DNA from: an uncultured Spirochaetaceae bacterium
GTDB taxonomy: Bacteria; Spirochaetota; Spirochaetia; Sphaerochaetales; Sphaerochaetaceae
Length of the DNA: 64,000 nucleotides
Reading direction: 5' to 3'
Assembly: GCA_944389145.1 (NCBI GenBank)
Contig: CALXLH010000022.1
Location: forward strand, 26,092 to 90,091
The position numbers and the translations under genes were made by a program. Below are positions 23,262 through 31,742 of the stretch, in pieces. The notes beneath the pieces were generated by a model, which was not told where the DNA came from, did not search any database, and was given only the letters and a program-made list of their open reading frames with translations. Numbering within the stretch: the first letter of the stretch is position 1; every line of letters starts with the position of its first letter.

Positions 23262-24405
23262 TATTGATGCAATAAGGAAAAGGACAGAAGAGCTGAGGAA
23301 GAAGTGCTTCGAGAAAAGTGAAGAGCTTGTTGATGAACTTGAAGTCTCGAGCTCTGAAGAAGCTCCTTCTGACGCGGAAACAGAGAGGGATTCCAATGCC
23401 TCTGATGAACGGCAGGTTGAAATCCTTGGTCAGGTGTTCTCTCATGATGATATGGCACAGATGACTGCCAATGAAGAGCTTCTGAAAAAGATGATAGATG
23501 AGAAGGTGGCAGAAGCTTCCGCTACATCGGCAGAGAACATACTAGGACAGCTTCTCGGAGAGGATATAGGTGTTCTGGCAGCCGCTTTGGAGATGCTGGA
23601 TACTGAAGACCCTGATGAAGATGTCTCAGAGTTCAATCCCGAATTGGAAGAGGCTCTTTTTGCTTCACTGGAAGAAACAATGGCCCGGATTGCATCTCTT
23701 CCTGAGCCGGAGCCTGTCTGTTACCAAGATGGAGATGAAAGGTGGAAGCGATTCGGTATCCTTCTCTCTGGGATTGTTTCGAAGATGAATGATCATGATC
23801 TGAGCGGAATGGATGTAGAAGAGCATATTCCGGTCATGGAACAGCAAGTCGTTTCGATTGTCCGTCGCTCATGGGGCATAAACGGACGCAGCGAACTTCT
23901 TGATATGATCCGCTATTTAGCTCAGGAGGGCTATATCATGCGCTATCAGATCTATAAGGAGGCAGATGCTCCTGAAAGCCTGATGGACGAGACCATGGAT
24001 GAAGATGAGCGTGAATCCATCAGAAGGGCATGGAGGTTTGTTCAGCGATATAAGAATCGCTATGCCCCGGAGTTCATGTCTGGCTGGGATATTGGACGAG
24101 CGTCGATGTTGACTCGTTGGGGATGTTATCTAGGCTGGATTACCGAGAATGAGGCAATCGGAATCCTATGGGATCTTTCGCAAAGTGCAGCTGAAAAGCT
24201 TGATGGCTGGCGTGAATTTGCCGAGTCTTATCTCTTTGGTGGGCTTATGTGGAAATTGCTATGTGGTGATGGTTCTGCTGAAAGCTACCTTGGTTACATT
24301 GCCAATGCTGCAACCGATCTCCTGATAGGAAAACAAGAAGACGGCAGCGGGCAATGGCGTGATTGCCCTTGGCCGGCAAAAAGGAAGGCGGGGTTTATAA
24401 TATAA
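23254..24405 (+). CDS. DUF1266 domain protein
   Basis: A 383-residue protein. The first ~150 residues are acidic and coil-forming (KRTEELRKKCFEKSEELVDELEV in two segments). The C-terminal ~200 residues carry the DUF1266 pattern (GWDIGRASMLTRWGCYLGWI, AWRFVQRYKNR, FAESYLFGGLMWK). DUF1266 genes often neighbour type VI or polymorphic toxin components, which fits the GAD-like gene in this operon. The start at 23254 follows AGGAG; an earlier in-frame ATG at 23179 lies inside the small membrane-protein gene. Molecular function unknown. Confidence 0.75.
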   Translation: MIDIDAIRKRTEELRKKCFEKSEELVDELEVSSSEEAPSDAETERDSNASDERQVEILGQVFSHDDMAQMTANEELLKKMIDEKVAEASATSAENILGQLLGEDIGVLAAALEMLDTEDPDEDVSEFNPELEEALFASLEETMARIASLPEPEPVCYQDGDERWKRFGILLSGIVSKMNDHDLSGMDVEEHIPVMEQQVVSIVRRSWGINGRSELLDMIRYLAQEGYIMRYQIYKEADAPESLMDETMDEDERESIRRAWRFVQRYKNRYAPEFMSGWDIGRASMLTRWGCYLGWITENEAIGILWDLSQSAAEKLDGWREFAESYLFGGLMWKLLCGDGSAESYLGYIANAATDLLIGKQEDGSGQWRDCPWPAKRKAGFII

Positions 24406-24696
24406 CCTGAAAATCGACTTGCGATAGTGCATTCCTTTATGAATGGCATTTGCTGGATTTATGGTATCTATCATCTGGGTTGGAGATTTCCAGGATAGGA
24501 ATGTATTGCCAAGATGATAGAACCAGCCAGTGGAACGCTCGCTGTCAGTAGAACCACTGTGGGCAATATGATTGCCGCAATGTTTCCTTTGCATGTATCT
24601 GCATTCATGTTTCGGCTTTGTTAAGTATCTGTTAGAAATTTACTGAATTTTACTAAAGTATTTGACGTCCATCCATAGTCCGTGTCTAATAAGGCT

Positions 24697-25629
24697 ATGG
24701 CTGGAGTGAAGGATATTGCCAGAAGCTGTGGAGTGAGTGCCGCAACGGTATCGAGGGTGCTTAATGCGGATCCGACGCTATCCGTAACGGAATCTGTCAG
24801 GACAGCTATCGAGGCCGAAGCTGAGAAGATTGGGTATAAGACACCAAGGCAACGGCGCGCTGCAATGCTTTCCGTCATGCTCGTGCTTTCCCCTCTGGAC
24901 AAGCCTGGATTCGAGGAAAGGCTTCTTGATTATCTTGCTCCCATGGCCAGGGCGGCTGGCATAAGCCTCACGCTTTCTGCTGCGGGGAACCTTGATGGGA
25001 TCATCGCAGTAGGGGAGTTCTCCCAGGAAGAGATTGATTACTTTCATAAGCAGACCGCGAATCTCCTCCTGATAAACAATCTCGGCTCTGATTACACCTA
25101 CGACTCTATCATGGTTGATTATCCAAATGCAGAGCGGCAGGTCCTTGATTACTTCCTTTCCGCCTCGATCAGCCGCATCGGTTATATCGGAGGCATATTC
25201 AACCGCAGGACAGCGGTTATCGGAAGAAGGAGAGCCGCAGAGTTCAAGGTGCTTCTTGAACGGGAGAACCTCTACAGGGAGGAATGGTTCAGACTCGGGA
25301 AGATGGACGAGGAATCAGGCTATGCCCTTGCACAGGAGATGCCAGAGCTCCCTAGAGGAATACTCGTCTCTGACCCAGAGACAGGAAGAGGTGTTTTGAG
25401 GGCGCTTGAGGAGAAGGGCGTTGATTCCGTGGTGATTATCTACAACAACTTCTTCCCGCTGGAAGAAAGGTGCAGGGGAATAGAGCTGCGGATCTTCACT
25501 CCTGATCTTTGGAGCACTGCGCTGAAGATGATCAAGGAAAGAGCAAGAGGCGAGAGGGAGCAGGGACTCTGCGTCTTCTCTCCTGCACGTCTTTTGATAA
25601 ACGATGCTTCATCAAAGCAAGGAGAGTAA
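24697..25629 (+). CDS. LacI family transcriptional regulator
   Basis: A 310-residue regulator. The N-terminal helix-turn-helix is VKDIARSCGVSAATVSRVLN (residues 3-22), followed by a hinge helix and a periplasmic-binding-type domain. The ATG at 24697 fits family starts better than the GTG 15 nt upstream. Its stop lies 3 nt before the phosphonate-type transporter genes, so it probably controls that operon as part of it. LacI control of a Phn-type transporter is uncommon and suggests an organic ligand. The 24406-24696 gap holds a tandem GAAATTTACT/GAATTTTACT (24635-24654) and no gene. Confidence 0.85.
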   Translation: MAGVKDIARSCGVSAATVSRVLNADPTLSVTESVRTAIEAEAEKIGYKTPRQRRAAMLSVMLVLSPLDKPGFEERLLDYLAPMARAAGISLTLSAAGNLDGIIAVGEFSQEEIDYFHKQTANLLLINNLGSDYTYDSIMVDYPNAERQVLDYFLSASISRIGYIGGIFNRRTAVIGRRRAAEFKVLLERENLYREEWFRLGKMDEESGYALAQEMPELPRGILVSDPETGRGVLRALEEKGVDSVVIIYNNFFPLEERCRGIELRIFTPDLWSTALKMIKERARGEREQGLCVFSPARLLINDASSKQGE

Positions 25630-25632
25630 TGT

Positions 25633-26676
25633 ATGAGAAAGGCTTTATTGGTCTTTGCTGTGGCGCTTATGTCGCTCAGCCTGTTTGCGCAGGGCCGTGG
25701 AGAGGCCTCTGTGTCTGAATCCGGAAACACTGTGATCGAGGATCTCAACATCATGTATGTTCCTTCCCGTGAGCCAAGTGAGATCATCATGGTCACGGAA
25801 CCTCTTAAGGATCTCCTGAAGAGCGAGCTTTCCTCGCTTGGATATGACGTTGAGAATATCAATATCTCGGTAGGAACGAACTATGAAGCCGTAGGCATTG
25901 CGCTTTCCGCCGGAACTGCTGATATCGCGGTGGGAATGCCTGCGAATACATACATCCTCTATGAGGATGGATGCGATGTCATCCTGACAGCGACACGCGA
26001 TGGCCTCTCTGTCGATAGCGATGATCCAAGGGACTGGAACAACAACGAGCCTATCACGGCAAGCCAGAATCAGGCGGTTGGATACAGGGCTCTCATAATC
26101 GCAGGCCCCTCGGATAAAGGAAAGGAGCTCGCCGCAAAGGTGAATGCAGGGGAAGCTCTTACATGGGATGATCTCGATTCCGCGAACTGGGCAGTCATGA
26201 GTTCCACGAGTTCCGCAGGATACGTGTATCCGACGATCTGGCTTATGAACAACTACGATGGCAAGACGATCGGAGATCTGCAGCATACCGTACAGGTAGA
26301 CTCATATCCGTCGGCATTTGCACGCCTTGCTTCGGGACAGGTCGATCTCCTTTGCACCTTCGCGGATGCCAGAAGGGATTATGAGGAAGACTGGACAACG
26401 ACGTTCGGACGCTCCGCGGATATCTGGACAGAGACCGATCTTGTCGGAGTCACTCCGATGATCTACAACGATACGGTCTGTGTATCGAAGACCAGTGATA
26501 CGATCACGCCGGAATTCGTAGAAGCGCTCAAGACGGCATTCATGAACCTCAATAAGACAGAGGAAGGCCGGAATGTCATCGCGATCTACAGCCATACAGG
26601 ATATCTTCCAGCGACATCCTCGGACTATGATAATGAGAGGGTCGCTCAGGAGATCATGAGAAACACTGGCGTGTGA
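25633..26676 (+). CDS. phnD: PhnD-like phosphonate/phosphate-ester-binding protein
   Basis: A 347-residue exported solute-binding protein. The signal peptide is MRKALLVFAVALMSLSLFAQ and the mature protein is a type II binding fold of the PhnD/SsuA/transferrin group (SVGTNYEAVGIALSAGTADIAVG, seen from residue ~76; SSTSSAGYVYPTIWL). AAGGAG precedes the start. The ligand may be a phosphonate, phosphite or phosphate ester. The 5'-nucleotidase gene at the end of the operon points to a nucleotide-like or other phospho-ester. Confidence 0.85.
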   Translation: MRKALLVFAVALMSLSLFAQGRGEASVSESGNTVIEDLNIMYVPSREPSEIIMVTEPLKDLLKSELSSLGYDVENINISVGTNYEAVGIALSAGTADIAVGMPANTYILYEDGCDVILTATRDGLSVDSDDPRDWNNNEPITASQNQAVGYRALIIAGPSDKGKELAAKVNAGEALTWDDLDSANWAVMSSTSSAGYVYPTIWLMNNYDGKTIGDLQHTVQVDSYPSAFARLASGQVDLLCTFADARRDYEEDWTTTFGRSADIWTETDLVGVTPMIYNDTVCVSKTSDTITPEFVEALKTAFMNLNKTEEGRNVIAIYSHTGYLPATSSDYDNERVAQEIMRNTGV

Positions 26677-26680
26677 TATC

Positions 26681-26700
26681 GAGAGGGGGCAACCCCTCTC
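26681..26700 (+). other. intergenic hairpin between phnD and phnC
   Basis: GAGAGGGG-GCAA-CCCCTCTC, a perfect 8-bp stem with a GCAA tetraloop and no T-run. Such hairpins after binding-protein genes usually protect the upstream mRNA, so that the binding protein is made in excess. Confidence 0.55.
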
Positions 26701-26716
26701 ATATTGGTATTTATTT

Positions 26717-27469
26717 ATGATTACTTTCAGCAATGTAACTAAGGTTTATCCAAATGGGACGGTGGGCCTCAAGGATGTGGATCTCTCTATCGCTGATGGG
26801 GAGTTCGTTGCTGTCATAGGCCTTTCTGGTGCTGGCAAGTCCACGTTGATCAGGGCAATCAACAGGATGCATCCGATCTCTTCCGGCACTCTGACCGTCA
26901 ATGGCACGGATGTGATGAAGCTCTCCGGAAAGGGACTGAGACGCCTGAGGCGAGGCATCGGGATGATCTTCCAGTCCTTCAACCTCGTCACGAGAACGAC
27001 GGTAATACGCAATGTGCTGACTGCATTCGTGCCGGATCTGCCTCTCTGGAGACGTATCCTGGGTATATTCCCGAGGAGCGCGAAGCTTAAGGCCCTGGAA
27101 GCCCTGGATAAGGTCGGCATACTAGAGAAGGCATATTCGCGGGTGGATCAGCTCTCTGGAGGGCAGCAGCAGAGAGTCGCCCTTGCCAGGACACTGGCAC
27201 AGAATCCCTCGATCATATTGGCAGATGAGCCTGTCGCGGCCCTTGATCCGGTGACTGCGAAGGCCGTGATGGATGATTTCAGGAATATCAACAGGAACAT
27301 GGGGATAACGGTTATCATCAACATACATCATGTCGAGCTTGCCCTGGAGTATTGCGACAGGGTCATCGGCGTCCGTTCAGGAGAGATCGTCTTCGACGGG
27401 CCAGCGTCCCTCGTTGATGAATCCGTGCTGGCTTCAATCTATGGAGATGCGAGCTATGAAGCTATATGA
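26717..27469 (+). CDS. phnC: PhnC-like ABC transporter ATPase
   Basis: A 250-residue ATPase with Walker A GLSGAGKST (35-43), signature LSGGQQQRVALARTL, Walker B IILADEPVAALDP, and an H-loop in IHHVELALEYC. The closest family is PhnC/phosphonate import. It should energise the two permeases that follow. It overlaps the first permease gene by 14 nt. Confidence 0.9.
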   Translation: MITFSNVTKVYPNGTVGLKDVDLSIADGEFVAVIGLSGAGKSTLIRAINRMHPISSGTLTVNGTDVMKLSGKGLRRLRRGIGMIFQSFNLVTRTTVIRNVLTAFVPDLPLWRRILGIFPRSAKLKALEALDKVGILEKAYSRVDQLSGGQQQRVALARTLAQNPSIILADEPVAALDPVTAKAVMDDFRNINRNMGITVIINIHHVELALEYCDRVIGVRSGEIVFDGPASLVDESVLASIYGDASYEAI

Positions 27470-28277
27470 CCTTATCCTTCCTCCTAGATCCTATACCCTC
27501 GATAACGGCAAGGTCGTCGTTGAGAAACGCTCAAGGGTTCCACTTGTCATCCTCCTGCTAGTGCTTGCAACGGTCATCTCCGGGGAGATCACGGGCTTCA
27601 GACTATCGACGCTCTTAAAGCGGATTGACTACTTCTTTGTCATGCTCTTCGATATGTTCCCTCCAGACATCGCATATATGTCACAGGTATGGACTCCGCT
27701 TTGGGATACGATAAAGATGAGCCTGCTGGGATCTGCGATCGGAGCGCTTTTATGCATTCCCTTTGCTGTTATCTCAAGTGAGAATCTCATCAGGCATAAG
27801 GCCGTGACGGCATTCTTCAAGTTCTTCTTCTCCGTTGTCAGGACGCTTCCAACGCTTGTCGTCGCCTTGATAGCCACCTATGTCTTCGGCCTTGGCACGC
27901 TTGCGGGAACAGTTGCCATCGCGGTATTCACATTCGCCTACTGCGGCAAGATCCTTTATGAGCAGATCGAGACCGTGGATATGGGCTCGCACGAAGCCTT
28001 AGAGGCGCTTGGTATGGGAAAGCTGAGCTCAATACGCTATGCAGTCTGGCCTCAGGTGCTTCCTTCGTTCCTGTCGACGGTGCTTTTCTGCTTTGAAGGC
28101 AACGTGCGCTATGCATCGATCCTTGGCTATGTTGGTGCTGGAGGTCTCGGGCTGATCCTTAATGAGAAGATAGGCTGGAGAGAGTATCCACGTGTCGGCA
28201 TGATCCTGATAGCCCTCTTCGTGGCAGTCGTCGCAATCGAGTCCCTGAGCTCGTTCTTAAGAAGCAAGCTTACGTAG
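27456..28277 (+). CDS. phnE: PhnE-like ABC permease 1
   Basis: A 273-residue membrane protein with ~6 helices and the permease coupling motif near the C-terminus (DMGSHEALEALGMGKLSSIRYAVWPQVLPS across two segments; VGAGGLGLILNEKIGW). It starts at 27456 inside the end of phnC with GGAGATGC upstream. PhnE proteins usually act as homodimers, but two different PhnE genes here suggest a heterodimer. Confidence 0.88.
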   Translation: MKLYDLILPPRSYTLDNGKVVVEKRSRVPLVILLLVLATVISGEITGFRLSTLLKRIDYFFVMLFDMFPPDIAYMSQVWTPLWDTIKMSLLGSAIGALLCIPFAVISSENLIRHKAVTAFFKFFFSVVRTLPTLVVALIATYVFGLGTLAGTVAIAVFTFAYCGKILYEQIETVDMGSHEALEALGMGKLSSIRYAVWPQVLPSFLSTVLFCFEGNVRYASILGYVGAGGLGLILNEKIGWREYPRVGMILIALFVAVVAIESLSSFLRSKLT

Positions 28278-28286
28278 GAGGGGTAG

Positions 28287-29105
28287 ATGGCTGAGATCAG
28301 ACTTACACCCGCAGAGATGCTCTCGAAAGAGCCGAAACGCTGGATAGCGACGCTCATCGTCGCCCTTATTACCGTCATTCTCCTCTCTTGGTCTGGAAGC
28401 GCGCTTGAATCTAATTCGACAGGAGGTTCCGGGCTTGCCGTTGCCAAGGGCATCATCCTTGGTATTCTCCATCCAACGACGTCGATCCTATTCACGCTTC
28501 AGACGAATGGCGTTCCCTATCTGCTGCTTGAGACGATGTGCATAGCATTCCTGGGAACACTCGTAGGTGCTGTCATTTCCATCCCGTTTGCGTTCCTAGG
28601 TGCAGGGAATATCGTGCCAAGGCCTGTTGCCCTGGTCTTCCGTGTCTTCGTAATGGCCATACGGACGATTCCATCTTTTGTATATGGCCTGATGTTCATC
28701 ATGGTCACCGGCCCTGGTGCATTCGCGGGCCTTCTGACGATGTCGGTCTGTTCGATAGGGATGCTTTCAAAGATGTTCATCGAAACGATCGAGGATCTGG
28801 ATAAGGGCATACTGGAGTCTCTTTCCGCAGCAGGCTGCAATACATTCGATAAGATCCGCTACGGCATCATCCCACAGCTGATGCCATCATTCGCATCGAC
28901 GTTGATCTACCGTTTCGATATGAATCTTCGTGACGCGACGGTCCTGGGTATCGTAGGAGCCGGTGGTATTGGAGCACCTCTCATCTTTGCCATGAACTCG
29001 TACAGATGGAATGACGTCGGGGCTATACTCCTTGGACTTGTCATCCTTGTGCTCATCGTGGAATGGTTCTCCTCAAGGCTGAGGAATGCCTTGATGAGGG
29101 GCTAA
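28287..29105 (+). CDS. phnE: PhnE-like ABC permease 2
   Basis: A 272-residue paralogue of the preceding permease with the same coupling region (ESLSAAGCNTFDKIRYGIIPQLMPS in two segments; VGAGGIGAPLIFAMN). It lies 9 nt downstream with a GGAGGGG ribosome binding site, and 1 nt before the nucleotidase gene. The tight packing indicates one transport complex. Confidence 0.88.
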   Translation: MAEIRLTPAEMLSKEPKRWIATLIVALITVILLSWSGSALESNSTGGSGLAVAKGIILGILHPTTSILFTLQTNGVPYLLLETMCIAFLGTLVGAVISIPFAFLGAGNIVPRPVALVFRVFVMAIRTIPSFVYGLMFIMVTGPGAFAGLLTMSVCSIGMLSKMFIETIEDLDKGILESLSAAGCNTFDKIRYGIIPQLMPSFASTLIYRFDMNLRDATVLGIVGAGGIGAPLIFAMNSYRWNDVGAILLGLVILVLIVEWFSSRLRNALMRG

Positions 29106-29106
29106 C

Positions 29107-30591
29107 ATGGCAGAGATCTTCTTCACCAGCGACACGCATTCGTATGTCTTTCCTACCGATTATATCTCAGAAGGGAAGAAGGATATGGGGTATATCGCGG
29201 CGGCATCGCGGTTTACGGATGGAGCGATCATCGTGGATGGTGGCGATGTCCTGCAAGGCTCTCCTCTCATCCGCTACGAGCTTGAGAATGGAATACGTCC
29301 CTTTACCGCGGCGGAGGCATTCAATAGGGCCGGGCTTTCTATCTATACACCGGGCAATCATGACTTCAATTTCGGCTATGAGACGCTCAAGGATCTTCTT
29401 ACCTCCCTCAATGCGGATATCGTCGCGGCAAACCTAGTAGATGAGAGGGGTGAGCTTGGGGTAAGGAAGTTTGTCATAAAGGATACGCCCGATGGTCTGA
29501 GGATTCTCTTTGTCGGTGTCATCACGGACTATGTGAACGTATGGGAGAAGAAGGAGAACCTAGAAGGCCTGAGGATCACCGATTCGGTGCTTGCGGCAAA
29601 GGAGGCCTTGGAGGAAGGCAGGAAGGCATCTCCTGATTTCACGATCTGCATCTATCATGGCGGTTTTGATGATGAGGAAGGAGGGATAAGGGAGAACAGG
29701 GGAGCGGAGCTTGCGGATCTTGGCTTCGATGTCCTTCTTACAGCGCATCAGCATGCCGTCATAGAGCCACGGCATATCGGGACAGCCCTTACGCTGCAGG
29801 CCGGGGCGAAAGCGATGCACGTCGCACGTCTGGTATTGAATCACGACAGGAGCATCGACGCGGAGATATTGGCAACCGATGCCTCTCTTCCGATACGAAG
29901 ATGCTTCCAGACAATGGATGAAGGGATTGAGGAGAGGCTTCTGCGCTCTCTTAAGGAACCTATAGGCAGGATCGATGGTATCCTACAGGACAGTTCGAAG
30001 CTCGCGAGTGCGGTTCATGGTTCTTCCCTTGCGGATTTCTTCGGTGATATCCAGCTTGGTTTCTCGGGAGCTGATGTCTCTGCGGTATCCCTTTTCAATG
30101 ATCCTGTGTCTCTTGGTCCCGTGGTTACGTTAGGCAGCCTTCTTGCAGCCTATCCGTTTGCGAATACGCTTCTGAAGCTGCGGCTCACAGGAGCGATGCT
30201 GAAAGCCGCGATGGAGCGGAGCGCATCCTACTTCGATGAAGAAGGTGGCAGGGTGAGGATCAGCGATAGGTTCACGATTCCCAAGGAGGAACACTACAAC
30301 TACGATTTCTATCGTGGTGTTTCCTATGCTTTTGATATCAGGAAACCTCTTGGTCAGAGAGTCGTCCGGCTGATGCTTGGCGATACCGACTTATTGAAGA
30401 ACCCTGATAAGGAACTGACGATCGTCCTCAATAGCTATAGGGCAACAGGTACAGGCGGGTATGGAGTATACAGGAATGCCGAAGTCATTGAGCGCTATAG
30501 CCAGGATGTGCAGGATCTCCTTATCGGTTACTTTAAGAAGGAAAGGGATGTCAAGGTTCCGGAAAGGACGGATTTCCTGCTTATTCTCTGA
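29107..30591 (+). CDS. cytoplasmic 5'-nucleotidase / 2',3'-cyclic phosphodiesterase-like metallophosphatase
   Basis: A 494-residue two-domain enzyme of the UshA/CpdB superfamily. The metallophosphatase part has TSDTHSY, VDGGDVLQGSP, GNHDFN and TAHQHAV. The C-terminal substrate domain has FANTLLKLRLTG and YRATGTGGYGVY. Most relatives are secreted, but this one begins MAEIFFTSD with no signal peptide, so it should act in the cytosol. It is the last gene of the Phn-type transporter operon, suggesting that the imported compound is a phosphate ester hydrolysed after uptake. Confidence 0.85.
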   Translation: MAEIFFTSDTHSYVFPTDYISEGKKDMGYIAAASRFTDGAIIVDGGDVLQGSPLIRYELENGIRPFTAAEAFNRAGLSIYTPGNHDFNFGYETLKDLLTSLNADIVAANLVDERGELGVRKFVIKDTPDGLRILFVGVITDYVNVWEKKENLEGLRITDSVLAAKEALEEGRKASPDFTICIYHGGFDDEEGGIRENRGAELADLGFDVLLTAHQHAVIEPRHIGTALTLQAGAKAMHVARLVLNHDRSIDAEILATDASLPIRRCFQTMDEGIEERLLRSLKEPIGRIDGILQDSSKLASAVHGSSLADFFGDIQLGFSGADVSAVSLFNDPVSLGPVVTLGSLLAAYPFANTLLKLRLTGAMLKAAMERSASYFDEEGGRVRISDRFTIPKEEHYNYDFYRGVSYAFDIRKPLGQRVVRLMLGDTDLLKNPDKELTIVLNSYRATGTGGYGVYRNAEVIERYSQDVQDLLIGYFKKERDVKVPERTDFLLIL

Positions 30592-30739
30592 CAGATCGAT
30601 CGGATATGAAAGCAGGGGATTTGCCTTGTGGATTCTGTGAGGATATCACGATATTCTCTCCTTTCCTGCTTGAATGCCTCTGGCGATTGGGTATAGATAT
30701 CAACATTGTTGGATTTTGCTTGCAACAGGAGTGTAGAAG

Positions 30740-31555
30740 ATGAAGAGATTTCTGAATGTTCTTGTATTGGTATCTATCTTCCTTATGGTTTCCTCCGCAG
30801 CCTTTGCTTCGGGATCTGCGGAGAATGGCACCGTCCTTGCTGACGTCCTGGAAAGAGGAAGGCTCATCGTTGGAACTGAGGCTCAGTATGCGCCATATGA
30901 GTTCAGGGATCTGGACAATAACATCGTTGGCTGCGATATATTCATCGCCGAGCAGATCGCTGATGAGCTTGGCGTCGATCTTGAGATCGTAGACATGGCC
31001 TTCGATGGGATCATCCCTGCTATACAGTCCGGCCAGGTGGATATCGGTATCGCTGCATTCACATCCACGCCGGAAAGGGAAGAGGTCGTTGATTTCTCTG
31101 ATGTCTACGAGGCGAGCCAGCAGTATCTTATAGTGGCAGCAGGGAACGAGGATGTGTATACGACACCGGAGTCCCTTGCGGGTCTCAAGGTCGGTGCCCA
31201 GAGAGGATCGATCCAGTCAGGTCTTGTCCGGGACGTTATCCCAGAGGCAGAGCTTTTCGAGCTTGCGAAGTACCCGGAGCTGGCCATTGAGGTACAGAAC
31301 GGCAATATCGCGGGCTTCGTGGTGGAGGCTGCCGTTGGAGAGTCGATGGTTTCCTCCAGCGATGGGAAACTTGCCGTGGCGAATATCACGTTCGGGGACC
31401 AGCTAGCCACTATCGGGAAGCAGGCGGTCGTGCAGAAGAACAATCCTGACTTTCTTGCAGAGGTGAATAAGGTCATCGACAGGATTGTCGCGGATGGCTC
31501 ATATAAGAAGGCGTATGATGAGGCCGTTGCGCTTCAGCAGGAACTTGGATTCTGA
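30740..31555 (+). CDS. amino-acid ABC transporter substrate-binding protein (orphan)
   Basis: A 271-residue exported protein with signal peptide (FLNVLVLVSIFLMVSSAAFA). It is a family 3 binding protein (LIVGTEAQYAPYEFRD, VDIVDMAFDGIIPAIQSGQVD seen in parts, TSTPEREEVVDFSD), as in His/Gln/Glu uptake. The ligand Arg and Asp region is present. No permease or ATPase gene follows; a terminator-like hairpin comes straight after, so it must use a transporter encoded elsewhere. Confidence 0.88.
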   Translation: MKRFLNVLVLVSIFLMVSSAAFASGSAENGTVLADVLERGRLIVGTEAQYAPYEFRDLDNNIVGCDIFIAEQIADELGVDLEIVDMAFDGIIPAIQSGQVDIGIAAFTSTPEREEVVDFSDVYEASQQYLIVAAGNEDVYTTPESLAGLKVGAQRGSIQSGLVRDVIPEAELFELAKYPELAIEVQNGNIAGFVVEAAVGESMVSSSDGKLAVANITFGDQLATIGKQAVVQKNNPDFLAEVNKVIDRIVADGSYKKAYDEAVALQQELGF

Positions 31556-31588
31556 TAACCGATAGCCTAGCAACGCCGTGACTGAGTA

Positions 31589-31640
31589 GGCCCTCACGCT
31601 CCTTCCTTGTAGAAGCGTATGCGTGGAGGCCTTTCCTTTA
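31589..31640 (+). terminator. terminator after the binding-protein gene
   Basis: Long imperfect stem AGGCCCTCACGC / GCGTGGAGGCCT with the loop from TCCTTCC to AAGCGTAT, followed by TTCCTTTAT. It fits the end of the monocistronic binding-protein transcript. Confidence 0.55.
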
Positions 31641-31695
31641 TATAAAGCTTGCTAGATTATGGAAAATAGGGCTTCTCATGGAATGAGATGGACTA

Positions 31696-31731
31696 CGGCT
31701 GTCTGACTTTGCTGACAGGACAGCCGGTTTC
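31696..31731 (+). terminator. second hairpin between convergent genes
   Basis: CGGCTGTC / GACAGCCG (31696-31726) then GTTTCTGTT. It probably acts as a back-up terminator between the binding-protein gene and the convergent flavodoxin-family gene. Confidence 0.5.
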
Positions 31732-31742
31732 TGTTCAGAGTC

